Origin: an uncultured Paracoccaceae bacterium
GTDB taxonomy: Bacteria > Pseudomonadota > Alphaproteobacteria > Rhodobacterales > Rhodobacteraceae
Direction: 5' to 3'
DNA: 64,000 nucleotides
NCBI GenBank assembly: GCA_947500825.1
Contig: CANMTR010000012.1
Location: 1 to 64,000, forward strand
Positions 16,238 through 24,605 of this stretch are shown piece by piece; within the stretch, counting starts at the first letter, position 1; each line of letters opens with the position of its first letter. A model generated the notes under the pieces. The model made no database searches, was not told the origin of the DNA, and saw only the letters and a list, made by a program, of their open reading frames with translations. Position numbers and translations under genes: made by a program.

Positions 16238-16789
16238 ATGACCCGAACCGCTTCGATGTCAAAGGCTCTTGCCGTAACGATCATGCTGGTCGCCGCACCC
16301 GCGGCGGGGCAGGAAACGCGCCTCAACGACCTGTTCGGCGCCCTAGCCACAGCCGAAGGAACCGATGCGCAACAGATCGCCGGCAAGATCGCCGACGAAT
16401 GGTCCCGGTCCGGCTCCCCGTCTTTCGACCTTCTCCTGACGCGCGGCCGAGAGGCGCTGGAAACGGGGGAAACGCAGGTCGCCATCGGCCACCTGACGGC
16501 CCTCGTGGACCACGCTCCCGACTTCGCCGAAGGATACAACGCCCGCGCCACGGCCTTCTTCAACGACGGCCAGTACGGCCCGGCGCTGGAGGACATTCGT
16601 CATACGCTGGCGCTCAACCCGCGCCATTTCGGAGCCATGATCGGCTTGGCGCTGATCCTGGACGATATCGAGCGTCCTTTGGCCGCGCTCGACGTCTGGC
16701 GCGAGGTCAAGACACTTTATCCCGCCTCGCCGGAGGCCGCGCAGGCCATCCCCGACCTCGCCCGCCGAGTGGAGGGGAGCGACATCTGA
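16238..16789 (+). CDS. Exported tetratricopeptide-repeat protein
   Basis: The 183-residue product has a signal peptide ending at AAPAAGQE and two or three TPR-like helical pairs, e.g. GETQVAIGHLTALVDHAPDF and GQYGPALEDIRHTLALNPRH. It should be periplasmic and act as a scaffold, with no specific partner evident. ATG 16238 is chosen because AGGA lies upstream; MSKAL at 16256 is the alternative. The gene is divergent from SCP2 and followed, after about 120 bases, by a beta-barrel gene on the same strand. Confidence 0.8.
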   Translation: MTRTASMSKALAVTIMLVAAPAAGQETRLNDLFGALATAEGTDAQQIAGKIADEWSRSGSPSFDLLLTRGREALETGETQVAIGHLTALVDHAPDFAEGYNARATAFFNDGQYGPALEDIRHTLALNPRHFGAMIGLALILDDIERPLAALDVWREVKTLYPASPEAAQAIPDLARRVEGSDI

Positions 16790-16911
16790 GCGGGTCGTGG
16801 CCAAGCGGTCACGGGCGCGCGACGCAGCCCTCCACATCGGGTCGCGGATGTGGTGCACTGCGCCACGACCGCAAGAACAACAAGCGCGGCGGCAGAGCAG
16901 TAGAGGACATC

Positions 16912-17640
16912 ATGAGGACAATCTTGATAGCCGGTCTCGCGACCGCGGCGCTTCCCTGCGCGGCCCAGCAGGTCGACGTGACCGGTGGCGAGCTGCGCTT
17001 CGGCTACGAACGCCCCGTCGACGGAGAGCAGGACGGCGAAACCCCCTCCAAGACGTCGCTCGAGGGGGCGATGTCGTTCGGGGTGGGCCGTGCCTTCGCC
17101 GCGCAGGCAGACCTGGCGCTCGACCGGTTCGACGCCCGCGGCGATTACGGCAAGTCGCTGGGCGTCCACGGCGCCTACGCGATCAGCCCCCTGACCCATG
17201 TGGGGGGCTTCGCGGGCTACGAATCGGCCGGGCGGGCCGACGTGACCTATTTCGGCGGCGAGGTCGCGGTCGAGACGGGCGTGACTGCGGTGGAAGGCTA
17301 CGTCATGGCCGCGACCGAGCACGACAGCGGCGTCGAGGGAACGGTCTGGGGGATCGAGGGGCACCAGGGCGTGACCCCGCAGCTCGACCTGGGCGGACGG
17401 CTGAACCTCGGCTCCTTCGACCGCGGCGTGGACGTCACGCGGATCGGGCTGACGGCCGCCTATGCCGTCACCCCGGCCGCCCGGGTCGAGGCCGAGCTGG
17501 GCACCGCCGACGTGGAGGTTCCTGGGCTCGGTAGCCGCGACGACGCCTATCTGGGCGTGAAGGCCACCTTTACCTTCGGCCCCGGGCAGGGGTCCACCTT
17601 CGGCCGCCGCGGGCTGCTCGACCTCCTTCCCGGGGGTTGA
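16912..17640 (+). CDS. Outer-membrane beta-barrel (porin-like) protein
   Basis: The 242-residue protein begins with a signal peptide (MRTILIAGLATAALPCAAQQ) and continues as alternating amphipathic strands rich in Gly, Tyr, Phe and Asp (e.g. VGRAFAAQADLALDRF, YLGVKATFTFGPG), as expected of an outer-membrane barrel. The mature length would suit a 10-12-strand barrel. It does not end in the usual terminal Phe but in a short tail after TFTFGPG. Function is unknown. The AGAGGAC before ATG 16912 is a good ribosome site. Confidence 0.75.
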   Translation: MRTILIAGLATAALPCAAQQVDVTGGELRFGYERPVDGEQDGETPSKTSLEGAMSFGVGRAFAAQADLALDRFDARGDYGKSLGVHGAYAISPLTHVGGFAGYESAGRADVTYFGGEVAVETGVTAVEGYVMAATEHDSGVEGTVWGIEGHQGVTPQLDLGGRLNLGSFDRGVDVTRIGLTAAYAVTPAARVEAELGTADVEVPGLGSRDDAYLGVKATFTFGPGQGSTFGRRGLLDLLPGG

Positions 17641-17691
17641 GTCTCGTCACGGCCGTCGTCATCTATGATCGGCGGCAAGGATAAGGCGTTC

Positions 17692-20664
17692 ATGGCACGG
17701 ATCACCGCGGTCCTGGGGCCCACAAACACCGGCAAGACGCATTACGCGCTGGAGCGGATGCTGGGCTATCGCACCGGCATCATCGGTCTTCCGCTCCGCC
17801 TTCTGGCGCGGGAGATCTATGACAAGCTCGTCGCCCTGCGCGGCCCCTCGGTGGTGGCTCTGGTCACCGGCGAGGAGCGGATCGTGCCCGACCGAACCCA
17901 GTACTGGGTCTGCACGGTCGAGGCGATGCCGGAGGCGATGGGGACTGACTTCCTGGCCATCGACGAGATCCAGCTTTGCGCCGATCCCGACCGTGGCCAC
18001 GTCTTCACCGACCGGCTGCTGCGCGCGCGGGGCACCCACGAGACCTTGTTCCTGGGCGCGGAGACCATGCGTGGTGCCATCGCCGAGCTTGTCCCCGAGG
18101 CGAGCTTCGTGCGGCGCGAGCGGTTCTCGACCCTGCTCTACACCGGCGGGCGCAAGATCAGCCGGATGAAGGCCCGCTCGGCAATCGTCGGCTTCTCGGT
18201 CGACAACGTTTATGCCATCGCCGAATTGTTGCGCCGTCAGAAGGGGGGCGCGGCCGTGGTGATGGGTGCGCTGTCGCCACGGACACGCAACGCCCAGGTG
18301 GAGATGTACCAGAACGGCGACGTGGATTTCCTCGTCGCGACCGATGCGATCGGCATGGGCCTCAACCTCGACATCGATCACGTCGCCTTCTCCTCCACCC
18401 GCAAGTTCGACGGACGGCGGATGCGCGACCTCCAGCCCAACGAGCTGGCCCAGATCGCGGGCCGGGCGGGGCGTTATCAGAACGACGGCACCTTCGGGGT
18501 GACCGGCGAGGCGCCCCCCCTCGACGACGGGGTGGCGGAGGCGATCTGCGAGCACCGCTTCGCACCGATCCGGATGCTGCAATGGCGCAACCCGCGGCTC
18601 AACTTCGTCTCTCCCGAGCGCCTGATCGCCTCCCTTGAGGAGAAGCCCGAGGGAGACCGGCTGGCCCGCGCGCGGGAGGCCGACGACCTGCGCGCGCTCA
18701 AGAGCCTGGCCGAAGTGCCCGAGATCGCCGCCGCCTGCCGCGACGCCCACGGGGTGCGGCTCTTGTGGGACGTGTGCCGAATCCCCGATTTTCGCGGCAT
18801 CAGCGCGGGCGAGCATGCCGGCATGCTGGAGAGGATCTTCGGCTTCCTGCAGGAGTGGGGCAGGGTGCCCGACGACTGGCTGGCGCGTCAGATCAAGCGC
18901 ATCGATCGAACCGACGGCGATATAGATACGTTATCCAAGCGGCTGGCGTATATCCGCACATGGACCTACGTCGCGCAGCGCAAGGGCTGGGTGGACGACG
19001 AACGGCATTGGCGCGGGGCCACCCGCGCGGTAGAAGACCGCCTGTCGGATGCCCTGCACGAGGCGCTGACCCAGAGATTCGTGGACCGGCGCACCAGCGT
19101 GCTGCTGCGCCGGCTCAAGCAGAAGGAGGCCATGGTGGCCGAAGTGAACGACCAGGGCGAAGTGACCGTCGAGGGCCAGTACATGGGCCGGATCGAAGGG
19201 TTCCGCTTCCGGCAGGACAAGGCGTCGAGCCCCGACGAGGCCAAGACGCTGCGGCAGGCGAGCGCGGCGGCGCTGGTTCCCCAGTTCAACCTGCGTGCCG
19301 ACCGCTTCTACAACGCGCCCGACACCGAGATCGACGTCACCGAACAGGGTGGCCTGATGTGGGGCGAGCAGGCGGTCGGCAAGCTGGCGCGGGGCGACGA
19401 TGCTCTCAAACCGCAGATCGTGCCCTTCGTCGACGACGAGGCCGGCGCGGAGGTGCAGCAAAAGGTCCAGCGCCGGCTTCAGCACTTCATCGACCGCCGC
19501 GTGGCCGCCCTGTTCGAGCCCTTGGTGGCGATGCAGCGCGACGAGGCGCTGACGGGGCTGGCCAAGGGCTTCGCCTTCCGCCTGGTCGAGGCGATGGGTG
19601 TGATCCCGCGAGACGAGGTTGCCAACGAGGTCCGCGATCTCGACCAACCCTCCCGTGGGGCCTTGCGCAAGCATGGCGTGCGCTTCGGGCAGTTCACGAT
19701 CTTCCTGCCTGCGCTGCTCAAGCCCGCTCCCACGCGGTTCAGGCTGGTCCTGTGGTCGCTGGCGGAGGGGTTCGACACCTTCCCCGAAAGCCCGCCACCG
19801 GGCATGGTCACGATCCCGGTTGATGCGACGGCACCTCGGGGCACCTATACCCGCGCGGGCTACCGCATCGCGGGGGAACGGGCGATCCGTATCGACATGC
19901 TCGAGCGGCTCGCCGATCTCCTGCGTCCGCAGGACGGTCGCGAGGGATTCGAAGCAACGGCCGACATGCTGTCGATCACCGGCATGACGCTCGACCAGTT
20001 CGCCGTCCTGATGGAGGGGCTGGGCTACAAGGCCGAGAAGGGCGAGCGCCCCAAGGTCGCCGGTCCCCGCGAGCAGCCGAAGGCGGCCGAAACGCCCGAC
20101 GCCCCGGCCGAGCCAGACACGCCGGAGACACCCCCGGCGCCGACGCCGGAGACACCGGAGGAGACCCCGCCGGACCCCGACACGGTTCCCGATCCGTCGC
20201 CCGACGAGCCGTCCGAGCCGACCGAGACGCCGCCCTCCGAACCCTCGGACGTGCCCGACCCGGACCCGAACGAGACGCCTCCCGCGCCGCCGACCGAGAC
20301 ACCGGGGGATGCGCCCGGAGAGATGCCCCCCGCTCCCCCTTCGGAGGTGCCGGAGCCCGGCGGCCCGGCCCAGACCCCGATGATGTCGCAGCCCGGCCAG
20401 GCGGACGGAGAAGAGGCTGTCGCCGCGTCCGAGACGGAGGCGTTCTACACCTTCACCCGCGTCAGCCGGCCCAAGGGCGGCGCCAAGCCGCGCGGCGAGC
20501 GTACGCCCCCCCGTGGCAAGGGCCGCCCCCGCCAGGACAAGGCCGCGTCTCCCGGGGGCGGCAAGGGTCGGCCCGCGGCCACCGCTCCCCGCAGACGCGA
20601 CAAGCCGATCGACCCCGACAATCCGTTCGCCGCGGCGCTGATGGGGCTCAAGGACAAGAATTGA
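17692..20664 (+). CDS. SUV3-like RNA helicase with long acidic Pro-rich tail
   Basis: The 990-residue protein is an SF2 helicase of the SUV3 type found in alphaproteobacteria and mitochondria. Motif I is GPTNTGKTHYA, motif II DEIQ (FLAIDEIQLCAD), and motif VI QIAGRAGRYQNDG. Residues ~1-330 form the motor and ~330-790 the SUV3-like C-terminal part. Residues ~800-920 are a low-complexity Pro/Glu/Thr/Asp tail, and the end is basic (RPKGGAKPRGERTPPRGKGR), suited to RNA binding. In mitochondria SUV3 works with RNA degradation; a similar role is inferred. ATG 17692 is preferred to 17665 because the motif I region follows directly and AAGG precedes it. The stop overlaps the S4 gene. Confidence 0.9.
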   Translation: MARITAVLGPTNTGKTHYALERMLGYRTGIIGLPLRLLAREIYDKLVALRGPSVVALVTGEERIVPDRTQYWVCTVEAMPEAMGTDFLAIDEIQLCADPDRGHVFTDRLLRARGTHETLFLGAETMRGAIAELVPEASFVRRERFSTLLYTGGRKISRMKARSAIVGFSVDNVYAIAELLRRQKGGAAVVMGALSPRTRNAQVEMYQNGDVDFLVATDAIGMGLNLDIDHVAFSSTRKFDGRRMRDLQPNELAQIAGRAGRYQNDGTFGVTGEAPPLDDGVAEAICEHRFAPIRMLQWRNPRLNFVSPERLIASLEEKPEGDRLARAREADDLRALKSLAEVPEIAAACRDAHGVRLLWDVCRIPDFRGISAGEHAGMLERIFGFLQEWGRVPDDWLARQIKRIDRTDGDIDTLSKRLAYIRTWTYVAQRKGWVDDERHWRGATRAVEDRLSDALHEALTQRFVDRRTSVLLRRLKQKEAMVAEVNDQGEVTVEGQYMGRIEGFRFRQDKASSPDEAKTLRQASAAALVPQFNLRADRFYNAPDTEIDVTEQGGLMWGEQAVGKLARGDDALKPQIVPFVDDEAGAEVQQKVQRRLQHFIDRRVAALFEPLVAMQRDEALTGLAKGFAFRLVEAMGVIPRDEVANEVRDLDQPSRGALRKHGVRFGQFTIFLPALLKPAPTRFRLVLWSLAEGFDTFPESPPPGMVTIPVDATAPRGTYTRAGYRIAGERAIRIDMLERLADLLRPQDGREGFEATADMLSITGMTLDQFAVLMEGLGYKAEKGERPKVAGPREQPKAAETPDAPAEPDTPETPPAPTPETPEETPPDPDTVPDPSPDEPSEPTETPPSEPSDVPDPDPNETPPAPPTETPGDAPGEMPPAPPSEVPEPGGPAQTPMMSQPGQADGEEAVAASETEAFYTFTRVSRPKGGAKPRGERTPPRGKGRPRQDKAASPGGGKGRPAATAPRRRDKPIDPDNPFAAALMGLKDKN

Positions 20665-21035
20665 GCGATCCCGCTGCGGCCATACGGCTCGACAAGTGGC
20701 TCTTCTTCGCGCGCGCTTTCAAGACACGGAGTATCGCCGCCAAGGTCGTGACCGACGGTGGCGTCAGGGTGAACGGCGTGCGGGTCTCCAAGCCCTCCTC
20801 TGTCGTGCGGGCGGGCGATACGCTGACCTTCTCCCAGGGGCGGCAGGTGCGCGTGGTGGTCGTCGTGGCCTTGGGCGACCGGCGCGGCCCGGCCCCCGAA
20901 GCGCAGGCGCTATACGAGGACAGGTCGCCGCCGCCCGAGCCGCGGGCACTCGGCGGGCCGCGCTACGACAAGGGCGGCCGGCCCACCAAGAAGGACCGCC
21001 GCAAGCTTGATGCGGGGCCCTTGTCGGACGGGTGA
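20661..21035 (+). CDS. S4-domain RNA-binding protein (Hsp15-like)
   Basis: The 124-residue protein carries an S4 RNA-binding domain at residues ~8-70 (IRLDKWLFFARAFKTRSIAA, VRVNGVRVSKPSSVVRAGD) and a basic tail (YDKGGRPTKKDRRKLD), like Hsp15, which binds stalled 50S subunits. The start is TTG 20661 within the helicase stop (TTGA), a rare start codon that makes it translationally dependent on the helicase. Pairing with an RNA helicase fits RNA quality control. Confidence 0.88.
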   Translation: MSDPAAAIRLDKWLFFARAFKTRSIAAKVVTDGGVRVNGVRVSKPSSVVRAGDTLTFSQGRQVRVVVVVALGDRRGPAPEAQALYEDRSPPPEPRALGGPRYDKGGRPTKKDRRKLDAGPLSDG

Positions 21036-21104
21036 ACGGCCCGCGCTTGAATGATCTGCGGGCCTCGTCTAGGTCCGCACCCGGAACCGGATTGGACGCC
21101 TCCC

Positions 21105-21440
21105 ATGACATACATCGTCAACGACAACTGCATCGCCTGCAAGTACACCGACTGTGTCGAGGTTTGCCCCGTGGATTGCTTCTACGAGGGCGAGAACATG
21201 TTGGTGATCCATCCCGACGAATGCATCGACTGCGGTGTCTGCGAGCCCGAATGCCCAGCCGAGGCGATCCTGCCCGACACGGATCCCGAGGCCGAGAAAT
21301 GGGTCGAGTTCAATCGCAAGTATTCCGAGGCCTGGCCCGTCATCGTGACCAAGAAGGATCCTCTGCCGAACGCCGAGGAGATGGACGGAAAGTCCGGCAA
21401 GATGGAGCTTTTCTCCGAGGCGGCGGGCGAGGGCGGCTGA
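21105..21440 (+). CDS. fdxA: 7Fe ferredoxin
   Basis: The 111-residue FdxA-type ferredoxin has an N-terminal [3Fe-4S]/[4Fe-4S] arrangement, [18 protein letters not shown] and [16 protein letters not shown], plus the usual ~50-residue C-terminal extension ([20 protein letters not shown]). It transfers electrons in the cytoplasm; the partner is not evident. ATG 21105 begins [13 protein letters not shown], the family N-terminus. Its place between the helicase/S4 pair and CarD is typical of Rhodobacteraceae. Confidence 0.95.
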   Translation: MTYIVNDNCIACKYTDCVEVCPVDCFYEGENMLVIHPDECIDCGVCEPECPAEAILPDTDPEAEKWVEFNRKYSEAWPVIVTKKDPLPNAEEMDGKSGKMELFSEAAGEGG

Positions 21441-21473
21441 CACCCGCGCGTCGCGACGGATCGGGCCGCGTCC

Positions 21474-21490
21474 CACCGCCTCTGGCGGTG
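21474..21490 (+). terminator. Possible fdxA terminator
   Basis: CACCGCC and GGCGGTG pair around a TCT loop 34 bases after the fdxA stop. Only a weak T stretch follows (CGGGCCATTT), so confidence is modest. Confidence 0.4.
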
Positions 21491-21620
21491 CGGGCCATTT
21501 CGTGGTATGCATGCCGCGAACTGATCAGAAGAGTATTGATCGGACCGGGCCCGTCCGTGGGTGCCGCTCCGTCGTCTCTTCGTGCTCTCAGGCATGGCCC
21601 GTGAAGGAACGTCTACGACG

Positions 21621-22136
21621 ATGAGCAAATCCAAGAAGCCGGAATTCCGCACCAACGATTATGTCGTCTATCCCGCCCACGGGGTAGGCCAGATCCTGTC
21701 CATCGAGAAGCAGGAGGTGGCCGGGCTCGAGCTGGAACTTTTCGTGATCCTGTTCGAGAGGGACAAGATGACGCTTCGGGTGCCGACCCACAAGGCGACC
21801 GAGGTGGGCATGCGGCCGCTCTCGTCCCCCGACGTGGTCACCAAGGCGATGTCGACGCTCAAGGGCAAGGCCAAGGTCAAGAAGGCCATGTGGTCCCGTC
21901 GCGCCCAGGAATACGAGCAGAAGATCAACTCCGGCGACCTGATCGCCATCGCCGAGGTGGTCCGCGACCTCCACCGCACCGACGACCAGCGCGAACAAAG
22001 CTATTCCGAGCGCCAGCTCTACGAAGCTGCCCTGGAGCGTCTCACGCGTGAAATATCGGCCGTGTCGGGCGACGACGAAACTGCTGCCCAGCGCCAGATC
22101 GATTCCGTTCTGGAGGCCCGCCAGGCCGCGGCCTGA
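21621..22136 (+). CDS. CarD/CdnL-family transcription regulator
   Basis: The 171-residue protein contains the CarD RNA-polymerase interaction domain near the N-terminus (FRTNDYVVYPAHGVGQILSI) and a helical DNA-binding C-terminal part with KKAMWSRRAQEYEQKINSGD and YEAALERLTREI. CdnL/CarD proteins bind the RNAP beta subunit and stabilise open promoter complexes, notably at rRNA and growth promoters. ATG 21621 has AAGGA upstream. A good hairpin terminator follows. Confidence 0.95.
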   Translation: MSKSKKPEFRTNDYVVYPAHGVGQILSIEKQEVAGLELELFVILFERDKMTLRVPTHKATEVGMRPLSSPDVVTKAMSTLKGKAKVKKAMWSRRAQEYEQKINSGDLIAIAEVVRDLHRTDDQREQSYSERQLYEAALERLTREISAVSGDDETAAQRQIDSVLEARQAAA

Positions 22137-22162
22137 TCTAAGGGCACCATCGCGACGCACTG

Positions 22163-22206
22163 CGGGCCACGCCTCCCATCAAAAGGGGCGTGGCCCGTCT
22201 CGTTCC
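22163..22206 (+). terminator. Rho-independent-like terminator after CarD gene
   Basis: CGGGCCACGCC (22163-22173) and GGCGTGGCCCG (22187-22197) form a perfect 11-base stem, followed by TCTCGTTCC. It lies 26 bases after the stop. Confidence 0.75.
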
Positions 22207-22276
22207 TGAGCCGTCCGGGAAGATGAGAAAGCACGTTCCAACGCCCGGATCGACATGATTTTTGCCGGAAAACCGC

Positions 22277-22303
22277 TTGCACCCCCCGGCGAGTTTTTCT
22301 AAA
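22277..22303 (+). promoter_or_regulatory. Likely promoter of tRNA-Glu
   Basis: TTGCAC (22277-22282) and TCTAAA (22298-22303) are separated by 15 bases, about 20 bases before the mature tRNA. TTGC-type -35 elements are common at alphaproteobacterial stable-RNA promoters; the spacing is slightly short. Confidence 0.45.
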
Positions 22304-22322
22304 CCGCACCCACGCCAAGGAT

Positions 22323-22397
22323 GGCCCGTTCGTCTATCGGTTAGGACGCCAGGTTTTCAACCTGGAAAGAGGGGTTCGATTCCCCTACGGGCTACCA
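22323..22397 (+). tRNA. tRNA-Glu (anticodon TTC)
   Basis: A full cloverleaf can be drawn. The acceptor stem GGCCCGT/ACGGGCT has G1-U72, the D arm is GTCTATCGGTTAGGAC, and the anticodon stem CCAGG/CCTGG carries loop TTTTCAA with anticodon TTC at 22356-22358. The T arm is AGGGG/CCCCT with loop TTCGATT. CCA is encoded. The tRNA is convergent with manC; no integrase or att duplication is seen at its 3' end. Confidence 0.97.
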
Positions 22398-22499
22398 CTT
22401 TCCCTCATTTCGAGGATACCGTCGAAGGTCGCCAGAGAAAATCGGCGCGATCTGTTCGTGGCTCTCTCTTCGGCATACAGCCCCACACAACTGCCGCCC

Positions 22500-23921
22500 T
22501 CACCCGCTTTCGGTCCGGGAATAGATGTCGTCGAGCCGTTCTATATCGTCCTCGCCCAGGTAGCGGCCGGTCTGGACCTCGATCAGAACCATGGGGACTT
22601 TGCCCGGATTCTCCAGCCGGTGGATCGTGCCGAGGGGGACATGCACCGATTCTCCTTCTCCGACGAGGTGGCTCCCGGTGCCGATCGTGACGCGCGCTGT
22701 GCCGCTGACCACCACCCAATGTTCTGACCGGTGCATGTGGCGCTGAAGCGAGAGTGCCGCGCCGGGATGGACGAAGATGCGCTTCACGCGGAACCTGTCG
22801 CCTTCCATCAGGGTCTCGAAATGGCCCCAGGGGCGATGGTCCTGCAAGAACGCCTCCGCCTGGTAGGCCCCCCGCTCGCGCAGCGCCTCGACGGCAAGGC
22901 GGACATCTGGTGCACGGGCCCGGTCCGCCACCAGCACGGCGTCGTCCATTGCCACTGCGATGAGATTGTCGAGCCCGATTCCGACAAGCTCCAGCCCCTC
23001 GACCTCGGAGCGCAGGAGCGTGTCGCGGCAATCTATGGCCATCGCCGCGCCGTGCAGGGCGACACCGGCGGAGTCGCTCTCCATTTCCCGGTGCACCGCC
23101 GGCCAGCCGCCAAGATCAGTCCAGCGGCCCTGGTAGGGCGCGACCACCAGGCCCTGCGCCTTCTCCATGACGGCATAGTCGATGGAGCTGGCCGGAACCG
23201 CGTCCCAGGCTTCGGGGTCGAGCCGCAGGAAGCCCAGGTCGGGACGCGCACGTTCCACGGCACGGGCGACCGGGCCGGTCATCTCGCGGGCATGGGCCTC
23301 GAATGCAGCGAGGATCGTGTCGGCGCGGAACATGAAGACGCCCGCGTTCCACAGGTGGCCGCCGTCTGAGAGCATCCTTTCGGCCTCCTCCCGCGCCGGC
23401 TTCTCCACGAAGCGGCGGAGCGTGGCGAACCCTTCGACACGATCGGCGCCAGGCTCGAGCCAGCCGTATTCCGTCTCGGCGTTCGTGGGGGTGATCCCGA
23501 AGGTGACGATACGTCCCGACTGCGCGGCCGGCAGGGCCGACCGCGCAAGGGCGGCGAAGGCGTCGGGATCGGCGATCGCATGGTCGGAGGGGGCGGCGAG
23601 CATCACCGCGCCCGGGTCCGCCCGCGCGAGGAAGATCGCCGCGGCAAGGATCGCGGGCGCGGTGCTGCGCGGGGCCGGCTCGATCAGGACCGCGCCGGGA
23701 TCGATACCGGCATCGAGAAGCTGCTCACCGACGATGAAGCGGAAATCCGCAGCGGTGACGACCGTGGGGCGTGCGAATCCCGGGCCCGACAGCATCCGCG
23801 CGCAGGCCGAGAACAGGCTCTCAGACCCGACGATTTGCGCGAACTGTTTGGGAAAGGCTTTTCGCGACAGGGGCCAGAGCCTGGTTCCGGAGCCGCCGCA
23901 CAAAATCACCGGATGTATCAT
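22500..23921 (-). CDS. manC: Mannose-1-phosphate guanylyltransferase / mannose-6-phosphate isomerase
   Basis: This 473-residue bifunctional enzyme makes GDP-mannose precursors for surface polysaccharide. The nucleotidyltransferase half starts MIHPVILCGGSGTRLWPLSR and includes FVEKPAREEAERML and WNAGVFMF. The C-terminal cupin isomerase half includes RPWGHFETLMEGDRFRVKRI and HMHRSEHWVVVSGTARV. Length and domain order match ManC/AlgA. It stands alone here, with no other sugar-nucleotide or glycosyltransferase gene nearby, and is downstream of cvpA where purF is common in relatives. Confidence 0.96.
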   Translation of the reverse strand: MIHPVILCGGSGTRLWPLSRKAFPKQFAQIVGSESLFSACARMLSGPGFARPTVVTAADFRFIVGEQLLDAGIDPGAVLIEPAPRSTAPAILAAAIFLARADPGAVMLAAPSDHAIADPDAFAALARSALPAAQSGRIVTFGITPTNAETEYGWLEPGADRVEGFATLRRFVEKPAREEAERMLSDGGHLWNAGVFMFRADTILAAFEAHAREMTGPVARAVERARPDLGFLRLDPEAWDAVPASSIDYAVMEKAQGLVVAPYQGRWTDLGGWPAVHREMESDSAGVALHGAAMAIDCRDTLLRSEVEGLELVGIGLDNLIAVAMDDAVLVADRARAPDVRLAVEALRERGAYQAEAFLQDHRPWGHFETLMEGDRFRVKRIFVHPGAALSLQRHMHRSEHWVVVSGTARVTIGTGSHLVGEGESVHVPLGTIHRLENPGKVPMVLIEVQTGRYLGEDDIERLDDIYSRTESG

Positions 23922-24023
23922 TGGCTCGCTCTCGCCGGACCTTAAACCTCAAGTTGTCAGGATCCGGCCAGCCGATGCAATGGAGCAGGGGACTGCGCGT
24001 GCGTGAGAGGAGCTCGTCGTGCG

Positions 24024-24596
24024 TTACGCGCCACGCCCGTCAGGGGTCTGGCACACCGAGACGAGGCTTTCGTAGCGGCGCACGATCCATCCCGGGGCGT
24101 CGGTCGGGATCGATTCGTCGATCGCCGCCTCGCTGCGGGCGAAGACGTTTGCCGAGCGGCTATTGTCGACCGCGGCGATGCTCTCGCTCGCGGCGATACG
24201 GTCATAGGCCACGAAGGCCACCGCGACGAGCAGGATGCCGCGCGCCACACCGAAGACGAAGCCAAGGCCGCGGTCGAACGGGCCCAGCGCCGAATCCCGC
24301 ACGGCGCCCGACAGGAGGGGCGTGAAGATCGACACCACCACCAGCATCACGGCGAAGACGGCGGCAAAGGCGACGATGATCGACAATTCGCAACTGCCCG
24401 AGAGGTAGCGGTCGAGATAGGGTATTTCCTGCACCAGCGGTTGTGCGGCGGGGGCGAGGGCGAAGGCCGCGATGGCCGCGACGATCCAGCCCAGGATCGC
24501 CATGGCCTCCCGCACGAGCCCGCGCGAATAGGCCAGCACGGCGGAGACGACGAGGATCAGCGCGACCACGCCGTCGATGATGGTGAAGCCGTCCAT
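24024..24596 (-). CDS. cvpA: CvpA-family membrane protein
   Basis: The 190-residue inner-membrane protein has four hydrophobic helices and the family start MDGFTIIDGVVALILVVSAV followed by YSRGLVREAMAILGW. CvpA is needed for colicin V production and, more generally, for envelope homeostasis; the mechanism is unknown. The last ~50 residues form a soluble tail. It lies nine bases after radA, in the common alphaproteobacterial radA-cvpA order, but purF is absent downstream. Confidence 0.92.
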   Translation of the reverse strand: MDGFTIIDGVVALILVVSAVLAYSRGLVREAMAILGWIVAAIAAFALAPAAQPLVQEIPYLDRYLSGSCELSIIVAFAAVFAVMLVVVSIFTPLLSGAVRDSALGPFDRGLGFVFGVARGILLVAVAFVAYDRIAASESIAAVDNSRSANVFARSEAAIDESIPTDAPGWIVRRYESLVSVCQTPDGRGA

Positions 24597-24605
24597 GATT
24601 CGCTC

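Noticed and set aside
22323-22397. tRNA-Glu as an attachment site for an integrated element
   Set aside because: No integrase, no duplicated tRNA 3' end and no foreign-looking genes nearby.
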